A stretch of 64,000 bases of DNA, from the NCBI GenBank assembly GCA_017450065.1, contig JAFSYI010000041.1:30083-94082 (forward strand), read 5' to 3'. Position numbers and translations under genes: made by a program. This DNA is from Lachnospiraceae bacterium. GTDB taxonomy: Bacteria > Bacillota > Clostridia > Lachnospirales > Lachnospiraceae. The notes under the pieces were generated by a model. It was not told the DNA's origin, made no database searches, and saw only the letters and a list, made by a program, of their open reading frames with translations. Below, in pieces: positions 59,570 through 64,000 of this stretch (position 1 is its first letter; each line of letters opens with the position of its first letter).

Positions 59570-59878
59570 TCAATAATCGATAACGCCTTCGATCTCCCAA
59601 CCGTAGAAACCGCGGATCTGGTTAACATACACTTCATCACCGGGGGTGAGCGAAGGAAGATGTGATCCTGCCACAAGAAGCTTTCCACCGCCTTCGTATA
59701 CCTGATATCCGCTTGACTGGCAATCATCCCATACGCTTGCATAAGCCGGATCATCCGGACGGGGGTTAACCATTACTATTCCGGAAATAACAACTGTTTC
59801 ATTCCACGAATCCAGTTCGCCGCCTGTTGCCTTAGCCATCATCTCATCATTAAGTTCCATGTTCTTGTTCTCTGCCAT
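59570..59878 (-). CDS. Double-glycine-leader peptide precursor
   Basis: A 102-residue precursor. The first 20 residues, MAENKNMELNDEMMAKATGG, form a classical double-glycine leader with acidic and hydrophobic residues at the usual places. The following 82 residues are acidic, contain one cysteine and are rich in G, V, Y and P. ATG 59878 has AAAGGAGGA upstream; a TTG 21 bases earlier is unlikely. The leader is shared with the gene at 57634. It lies after the DUF3592-like gene by 68 bases and before the lipoprotein by 34. No modification enzyme or C39-type transporter is present in the window. An exported effector is inferred. Confidence 0.65.
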   Translation of the reverse strand: MAENKNMELNDEMMAKATGGELDSWNETVVISGIVMVNPRPDDPAYASVWDDCQSSGYQVYEGGGKLLVAGSHLPSLTPGDEVYVNQIRGFYGWEIEGVIDY

Positions 59879-59946
59879 TGTATTATCCTCCTTTTCCAAT
59901 TGTTACCTTTGTTATGAAAACGCTGTCGTAATGGACCGACGCCTTC

Positions 59947-60504
59947 TTACCTTACTTTAATGAATGCTATCCCGGCGATAATACCCGCTATCATACATCC
60001 CAAAGCCATAAATATGTTGGATTTTGTAGAAGTGCTACCCAAGTCGATTTCTGTGGGCTTGGCCGGATTATATCTTATATTGATGCTGTCTCCCACCCTG
60101 TACGCATCCGGATCAGAAGATCCTGTTGACAGGTCATTGTAATAGGTCTGCCCGTCAATCGTATACTTTATTGACGGATAATAATATGTCCTGGTCTTTG
60201 GCTTGCTGTTTACCTCGATAACAGCTTTATTGCTGTTTGTGTCATGTGAAGTAGTTACTTCTTCTCTTATCTCCGTGATTACTGCGGTGGTTTCGGCGGT
60301 GAGAACCCTGTTATTATGAACTGTCTTTACTATAAGAAATACTCCAACTGCCATGAACAGCATGCCGATAAGTAAGATCATAGGTTTCGGCATCCTGCGC
60401 GTATTCCTTCTTATACCTGTTCCATTATAAAGTCCGTTGTTCATCCCGCCTGCTACTGTGTTGTTTAATGTGTTGTTTACTATGTCGTTTATTCTGATAT
60501 TCAT
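59947..60504 (-). CDS. DUF3592-like membrane protein
   Basis: A 185-residue protein with one membrane helix at about residues 42-62 (PMILLIGMLFMAVGVFLIV) and another at the C-terminus (FMALGCMIAGIIAGIAFI). Between them lies a beta-rich domain (YYYPSIKYTIDGQTYYN and YRVGDSINIRYNPAKPTEI), the pattern of the DUF3592 family. The N-terminus contains NNTLNNTVAGG, a sequence reminiscent of a double-glycine end, but the rest of the leader is not convincing. It is the first gene of the minus-strand unit behind promoter/element copy C. Function unknown. Confidence 0.75.
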   Translation of the reverse strand: MNIRINDIVNNTLNNTVAGGMNNGLYNGTGIRRNTRRMPKPMILLIGMLFMAVGVFLIVKTVHNNRVLTAETTAVITEIREEVTTSHDTNSNKAVIEVNSKPKTRTYYYPSIKYTIDGQTYYNDLSTGSSDPDAYRVGDSINIRYNPAKPTEIDLGSTSTKSNIFMALGCMIAGIIAGIAFIKVR

Positions 60505-60583
60505 AATTATTTCCTCCTTGGAATCATGATCCCTGTTGGTACATTTACCTGTCGGGAATTCTTCGTTTTTGTTTTATGGCCTT

Positions 60584-60660
60584 ATAATAGTACACGGAAA
60601 CATAAATGTCAGAGATTTTGCGTAAGTGGTCTTTTTTCGTGTCTATTTGGTAATTATCAC
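60584..60660 (-). promoter_or_regulatory. Promoter with control element copy C
   Basis: On the minus strand: GTGATAATTACCAAATAGAC and so on to GACCACTTACGCA, 6 bases, CTGACA as -35 (60607-60612), 17 bases, TATTAT as -10 (60584-60589). It lies about 80 bases before the DUF3592-like gene and should drive the whole unit to 58124. Confidence 0.65.
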
Positions 60661-60690
60661 AAACGGTATAGATATGGAGTACCCTGTTTT

Positions 60691-60738
60691 GTAAATGCAG
60701 AAGAGCCGGATCATCAAAATCCGACTCTTAGCATTTAC
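60691..60738 (-). terminator. Large hairpin after the gene at 60852
   Basis: GTAAATGC and GCATTTAC enclose an 11-bp stem AAGAGCCGGAT/ATCCGACTCTT with one mismatch. No long T-run follows on either strand, so it is a likely but atypical terminator for the 60852-61343 gene, placed 115 bases after its stop. Confidence 0.5.
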
Positions 60739-60795
60739 CTATCGTATTATAATACTAATTCGTTTTTTTCACTCATCGTTTTTCCTCATCGTTCT

Positions 60796-60822
60796 TTCAA
60801 GATTCCAAATTGGAATCTTGAA
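60796..60822. repeat. 27-bp perfect palindrome
   Basis: TTCAAGATTCCAA, one A, then TTGGAATCTTGAA. It lies 30 bases past the stop of the 60852 gene. No T-run follows. It could be a binding site for a dimeric regulator or a 3' hairpin. Confidence 0.6.
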
Positions 60823-60851
60823 GCTATCATCAAGATGCCAGATTGACTGTT

Positions 60852-61343
60852 TTATTGTTTATTGCCGTTTTCTCTTGCTTTCCGAGCATTATCTATAGCA
60901 TGCTGCTTTGCCTGTTTCTTATAATCAGGATGATCTTCTTTATATTTTTCCATCAATTCTATTTGGGAATGAACCCATTCAGATTTTTCCTCCCAAGACT
61001 TATCTCCGGGATATGATCCGAGCTGCCCTTCTACAATCCCGGAAATAAAAGCATCCTCATAAGCCTCAATATACTTGTTCTTTTCTGCTTCAGGCATATC
61101 TGCCTGCATTATAAAGCTATAATAATCTCCGCCTTCCAGAATATGCTTATCCAGTGCATCTAGCGTCTGTTCCTGATTCCCCAAACCTGACATATGCTGT
61201 TTCCAGGTATGACCTTGCAACATGAGCTCTAATTGCATCTCTTCGGCAACTTCCATCATTCGCGCAGCATATTCTTCTCGGGTTTCTCTTTTTGCTTTTG
61301 TATTCCACCGTTTTGCTTTCAACGCATCCTGAGCAAGCTTCAT
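60852..61343 (-). CDS. Hydrophilic protein of unknown function
   Basis: A 163-residue, mostly helical, charged protein with no membrane segment. It contains REEYAARMMEVAEEMQLELM and a basic, lysine-rich end (KQAKQHAIDNARKAREN). I do not recognise it. The ATG at 61343 lacks a good ribosome site. It begins 34 bases after the XRE-type regulator gene and is probably translated from the same message, so it may be the regulator's target or partner. Confidence 0.6.
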   Translation of the reverse strand: MKLAQDALKAKRWNTKAKRETREEYAARMMEVAEEMQLELMLQGHTWKQHMSGLGNQEQTLDALDKHILEGGDYYSFIMQADMPEAEKNKYIEAYEDAFISGIVEGQLGSYPGDKSWEEKSEWVHSQIELMEKYKEDHPDYKKQAKQHAIDNARKARENGNKQ

Positions 61344-61376
61344 AAATTCCAAATAAATATTGAATCGATCGAATGT

Positions 61377-61805
61377 TCACATAATCCTGTTTGGATCAAA
61401 ACGCAGGTGAATTGACAGGTTCTCCAACGGAATGGGTTCATCTCCGTTTTTAATCTCAATATATTCCGAAAGCTGAGGATTAAAACCAAAATATGTAGCT
61501 TTATCAGTATCTTCAACCCATTTACCATGAACATCCAAGGTTCCATTAGCCATTAGCAGAAACAACAGCTGATAGAAATCACCTTCATAAGAAAAGTCAG
61601 TATACTGCTTGGGAATTCCTTCAAAAATCATCCATGAGAGCTTAAGTGATTCGCACATCTTGTCGATCACTTCTATTCCGGGAACCATTTTTCTTGTTTC
61701 ATACTTACGTATTGAAACAGGATGGATCCCTGTGATATTAGCCAGCTCATTTGAGGTAATGCCATACGATTCCCTTAATTTCTTTATTCTCTCTGCGATA
61801 TCCAT
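61377..61805 (-). CDS. XRE-family transcription regulator
   Basis: A 142-residue protein with an N-terminal helix-turn-helix domain (RIKKLRESYGITSNELANIT, then IHPVSIRKYETRKMVPGIEV) and a C-terminal domain of about 75 residues that I do not recognise. It has its own promoter at 61841-61869 and a good ribosome site. As the only complete regulator in this accessory end it is a candidate for controlling the neighbouring element-bearing promoters, but nothing shows this directly. Confidence 0.85.
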   Translation of the reverse strand: MDIAERIKKLRESYGITSNELANITGIHPVSIRKYETRKMVPGIEVIDKMCESLKLSWMIFEGIPKQYTDFSYEGDFYQLLFLLMANGTLDVHGKWVEDTDKATYFGFNPQLSEYIEIKNGDEPIPLENLSIHLRFDPNRIM

Positions 61806-61840
61806 AATCAGCCATCTCCTTATAGACTCGTAATTGCTGT

Positions 61841-61869
61841 ATTTTACTTTGGTAGCGAAAAGACTACAA
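61841..61869 (-). promoter_or_regulatory. Promoter of the XRE regulator
   Basis: On the minus strand TTGTAG (61864-61869), 17 bases, TAAAAT (61841-61846). Confidence 0.5.
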
Positions 61870-61912
61870 AAATTTAAAAACTATTGACAGTAGCTTGACA
61901 ATTAAATATGTT

Positions 61913-62131
61913 TTATAGAAAGCATGCATCTTCATTGTCGTTCAAAAGCAGCATTAAAGCTTTCTTAAGCTGTCTTCTTTCAAATTCATCACTAAGCAAT
62001 TCTCCTGCAGGCAAATTCGAAATATACGTTACACTGTTATCTGAATTAGCTGCAATGTGTTCGACAATTTTCCATGCAGGTATGCCATTCGATTGTCCGG
62101 TGTACCCAACAACAGTAACATCTCCAGTCAT
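61913..62131 (-). CDS. Small protein of unknown function
   Basis: A 72-residue protein, MTGDVTVVGYTGQSNGIP at the start and acidic at the end (LLNDNEDACFL). I do not recognise it. Its ATG overlaps the stop of the upstream gene as TAATG, so it is coupled to the 62131-62598 gene. Because it is short, it could be a remnant of a longer protein, though the coupling supports a real gene. Confidence 0.5.
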   Translation of the reverse strand: MTGDVTVVGYTGQSNGIPAWKIVEHIAANSDNSVTYISNLPAGELLSDEFERRQLKKALMLLLNDNEDACFL

Positions 62132-62598
62132 TATTCTGTCTCCATATCACAACTTATGTTTATCTCTACAACTCCCAGCTTTTTGGAACTACCTTTGCTC
62201 ACCGTTGATTCGGCAGTAAAGGCCTCCTTTATAATTTGAAAAATTTCTTGTTTGTTATAGATTTCTTTAATGTCTTCATCTAAAATATTTATCTTTCGTA
62301 TATTCCAATGATATTCAAGATACTTCCCAGTTTTATCATTACAACGTCCATTAATGACTTCCAACTCAATTTTCTTACCGTCGAGTACCAGCATATACCA
62401 ATATATTTCTTCATCATTATATGCTAAACCCTGATGATCTACTTGTAAAAAATAATAATGTCTTTCCCTATCTAGTGTCATTTCTGATGTATGATTATAA
62501 ATAGAGCACCCGCTCAAATCTCTTACCCCTATTGAATTTAAATATTCCCACTCCGGCATTTCTTCTCTAATATTTCTGAATTCTTTTACAAACGCCAT
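62131..62598 (-). CDS. Protein of unknown function, partly duplicated downstream
   Basis: A 155-residue soluble protein, acidic, with a beta-rich middle (RERHYYFLQVDHQGLAY, then YWYMLVLDGKKIELEV). I know no family for it. Its C-terminal coding part is repeated in decayed form at 62665-62730. It is coupled to the small downstream gene by TAATG. Size and context would fit an immunity-type protein, but I see no toxin next to it. Confidence 0.6.
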   Translation of the reverse strand: MAFVKEFRNIREEMPEWEYLNSIGVRDLSGCSIYNHTSEMTLDRERHYYFLQVDHQGLAYNDEEIYWYMLVLDGKKIELEVINGRCNDKTGKYLEYHWNIRKINILDEDIKEIYNKQEIFQIIKEAFTAESTVSKGSSKKLGVVEINISCDMETE

Positions 62599-62664
62599 TT
62601 TTACCTCTCTATCATTAATTCTCGTATAGCATGTTATTTTGAGCTTTTCTCAATTTTCACAAAC

Positions 62665-62730
62665 CACAACTTATGTTTATCTCTACAACTTCCAGCCTCT
62701 TGGAACTACTTCTCTAAACCATTCAGTAAA
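62665..62730 (-). pseudogene. Decayed copy of the end of the 62131-62598 gene
   Basis: The 26 bases at 62665-62690 (starting CACAACTTATG) are identical to 62148-62173, and the similarity continues to 62730 (against 62220) with many changes. In the copy the reading frame is broken by stops. It is the rest of a duplicated gene. Confidence 0.7.
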
Positions 62731-62748
62731 AAACATTACCATCCCACA

Positions 62749-62898
62749 TCAACCTTTACTTCTTGGTAAAATGTCACCATTTTGTATTTGTGTGATTATA
62801 TCTTTATAATCATTTTCCATTGCTATTTCATCGGTTTTTTTCTCATCCAAATTCCTGTAATATTCATATTTATAGTATAATTTTTTCAGCCTCCTCAT
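62749..62898 (-). CDS. Short ORF, probable second half of a frameshifted gene
   Basis: A 49-residue frame from an ATG at 62898 inside the preceding ORF, reading LYYKYEYYRNLDEKKTDEIA and ending ILPRSKG. It overlaps the end of the 62870-63049 ORF in another frame. Removing one A from the A6 run at 62881-62886 would join the two ORFs into a single protein of about 99 residues. It could also be an independent short gene; no ribosome site favours this strongly. Confidence 0.4.
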   Translation of the reverse strand: MRRLKKLYYKYEYYRNLDEKKTDEIAMENDYKDIITQIQNGDILPRSKG

Positions 62899-63049
62899 TA
62901 GAGTTAAACAATGCTTGAACATCTATGCTTTTTCCACTTTCTAAAGCATCCACAACGTCTTGATTACTATCAAAATTAAAATATGCAAGCTGTGAAGCTA
63001 TAACCATTTCCCTATCTGTATACTCTGTTTTGTTTTTATTCGGCTCCAT
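62870..63049 (-). CDS. Short protein of unknown function, first half of a likely split gene
   Basis: A 59-residue ORF (MEPNKNKTEYTDREMVIASQ), which begins inside the end of the lipoprotein gene (14-base overlap) and has GAGG nine bases upstream. It ends just after an A6 run, next to the start of the 62749-62898 ORF in another frame. The coupling to the lipoprotein gene is real by position; the function is unknown. Confidence 0.5.
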   Translation of the reverse strand: MEPNKNKTEYTDREMVIASQLAYFNFDSNQDVVDALESGKSIDVQALFNSNEEAEKIIL

Positions 63050-63824
63050 TTTTCAAAACCTCTTCTCTCATGATTAAATATTCTTCTTTTGAAATGCTTA
63101 ATTTTAAAGACTCTTTTTCAAAATTAAAAAACATATGACTATTTACAATTTTATCCATATTTGATTTATCATGTGTATGACTACTCCAATACTCCTTTAT
63201 TCTTATCATCTGATTCTCATTCACAACTCCCATATATATACCTATTCGTGGAATTATATTATTTTCAATGAGTGTTCCTATGCTATTTGCAAATATTTGA
63301 TACTCATTATTCTCATCAGATATAGTAAAATCGTTTTCAGGAACAAACAAATATACCAATGCAACGCCATTCTCTTCTCTTAATTTCATATAGTCTTCCA
63401 AAGTAATACACTTAGGATTATCTTCTAAAGCCTTAGTACCCTTATCTCTCCCGATATCAACTGCAATATACACATCCTCCCAAATAGAATTTAATGTATT
63501 ATATAAACGCTCCTCAATCTGTTTTGCTATTACTCCCTCTAAATAATAATCATAAATTATATATCCACTTCTACTAAATTTCGCTTCAAATATAATGTCT
63601 TTATCCCTAACCGGGGAGCAATATGCATAGAATTGTTTCCAATACTGTGAATATATACCTTTTATTTCAAATTCTTCTCCAAAATATTCTTTTAAGCATT
63701 TTTTTGCAATTTTCTCACAATGTGCTTTAGAATAAAAATATTGCGTCCATTCCCCACATCCCACCAATAATGTCATCGAAAAAATAAACACTATTACAAC
63801 TGATATAAAACTTCTGCGCTTCAT
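63036..63824 (-). CDS. Lipoprotein of unknown function
   Basis: A 262-residue lipoprotein. The signal peptide MKRRSFISVVIVFIFSMTLL ends in VGC. The mature part is soluble, mixed alpha/beta and acidic, with no motif known to me. ATG 63824 is preferred because AGAGG lies five bases upstream and the signal peptide then starts normally; ATG 63848 overlaps the stop of the preceding gene as ATGA and would add an 8-residue extension. It follows a gene cut by the window edge and overlaps the short ORF after it. It could be an immunity lipoprotein, but this is only a guess from the gene arrangement. Confidence 0.65.
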   Translation of the reverse strand: MKRRSFISVVIVFIFSMTLLVGCGEWTQYFYSKAHCEKIAKKCLKEYFGEEFEIKGIYSQYWKQFYAYCSPVRDKDIIFEAKFSRSGYIIYDYYLEGVIAKQIEERLYNTLNSIWEDVYIAVDIGRDKGTKALEDNPKCITLEDYMKLREENGVALVYLFVPENDFTISDENNEYQIFANSIGTLIENNIIPRIGIYMGVVNENQMIRIKEYWSSHTHDKSNMDKIVNSHMFFNFEKESLKLSISKEEYLIMREEVLKNGAE

Positions 63825-63844
63825 AACATCCTCTGATACTTTAT

Positions 63845-64000
63845 TCATTCCCATATATTCTCCCAAAAAGTATTCTCTAAATTAACTTTTATATAACCGT
63901 TTGGTATCATATGTTTTCGTACAATAGATTTTGTCTTTAATGCTTCTTCTATTATTATTTTGATATCTTCTTTTTTGTAAAAATCATATACATGACCATT
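63845..64000 (-). CDS. C-terminal part of a gene cut by the window end
   Basis: 51 residues are visible, from GHVYDFYKKEDIKIIEEALK to ENTFWENIWE and the stop TGA. The start is beyond the window. It overlaps the possible ATG at 63848 of the lipoprotein gene, so the two are likely co-translated. I do not recognise the family. The position before a small lipoprotein in a region of gene remnants would fit a toxin C-terminus, but nothing in the residues proves it. Confidence 0.5.
   Translation of the reverse strand, partial: NGHVYDFYKKEDIKIIIEEALKTKSIVRKHMIPNGYIKVNLENTFWENIWE

Larger units (their letters stand above)
60505..60851. other. Intergenic region with control element and two palindromes
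   Basis: Contains promoter and element copy C (60584-60660), a strong hairpin (60691-60738) and a 27-bp palindrome (60796-60822). No gene is seen. Confidence 0.6.

Noticed and set aside
59947-60504. Third double-glycine leader (NNTVAGG) in the DUF3592-like protein
   Set aside because: The acidic and hydrophobic leader positions are missing and the membrane domain fits an ordinary membrane protein.
54100-64000. The right end as a prophage or integrative element
   Set aside because: No integrase, transposase, relaxase or attachment-site pair was found; only remnants and small genes are seen.

Overview
The window looks like chromosome from an anaerobic, flagellated Firmicute of the Lachnospiraceae, probably close to Butyrivibrio or Pseudobutyrivibrio. 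This is inferred from gene content, not from a search: a CE2-like SGNH esterase, a Flp/Tad pilus locus of the Gram-positive type, a reverse-order rubrerythrin, many hybrid histidine kinases and housekeeping genes of clostridial type. Most genes lie on the minus strand. Start sites usually have strong AGGAGG-type ribosome binding sites, and overlapping or nearly touching genes are common.

Layout. 0-6 kb: dnaE, an SGNH esterase and truA. 6-10.3 kb: a TPM-domain membrane protein, a zinc-ribbon membrane protein and a hybrid kinase. 10.4-13 kb: a small unknown gene, a voltage-gated-type K+ channel and rubrerythrin. 13-23 kb: an operon-like run of four large signalling proteins, including a kinase-receiver-DegV fusion and a REC-GGDEF-REC-HD-GYP protein. 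23.2-25.9 kb: murG, a HIT protein and a flavodoxin-SCP2 fusion. 25.9-35.4 kb: a complete-looking Tad pilus operon (tadZ, tadA, tadB, tadC, flp, a DUF5702-like gene, two TadE-like genes, prepilin peptidase, FHA protein) behind a strong promoter. 35.5-40.6 kb: fliS, flagellin and a giant protein with a FliK-like tail. 40.7-51.3 kb: glgB, a TPR/acidic-repeat/ATPase-like giant, rsmA, tatD, tRNA-Lys(CUU), another hybrid kinase and apt. 51.5-53.8 kb: a large secreted adhesin-like protein with a cysteine-rich tail.

From about 54 kb to the end the sequence is accessory in character: small genes, gene remnants, duplications, A+T-rich stretches and palindromes. It holds a LuxR-type ORF fused in frame, across one stop codon, to a beheaded response regulator; a Uma2-family nuclease; and a locus of two proteins sharing a double-glycine leader, a lipoprotein, its tandem copy and a DUF3592-like membrane protein. 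Three copies of a roughly 45-bp element run through this locus, and two of them sit directly upstream of good promoters. The right end has several short unknown genes, a decayed duplicate, a probable frameshift and a lipoprotein.

The best candidates for something undescribed are the double-glycine-leader locus with its shared control element (57.4-60.7 kb), the histidine kinase-receiver-DegV fusion (13.1-15.8 kb), the cysteine-tailed surface protein (51.5-53.8 kb) and the dispersed hairpin whose core is inverted between two copies (3.7 and 10.3 kb). No CRISPR array, rRNA, integrase or transposase was found.
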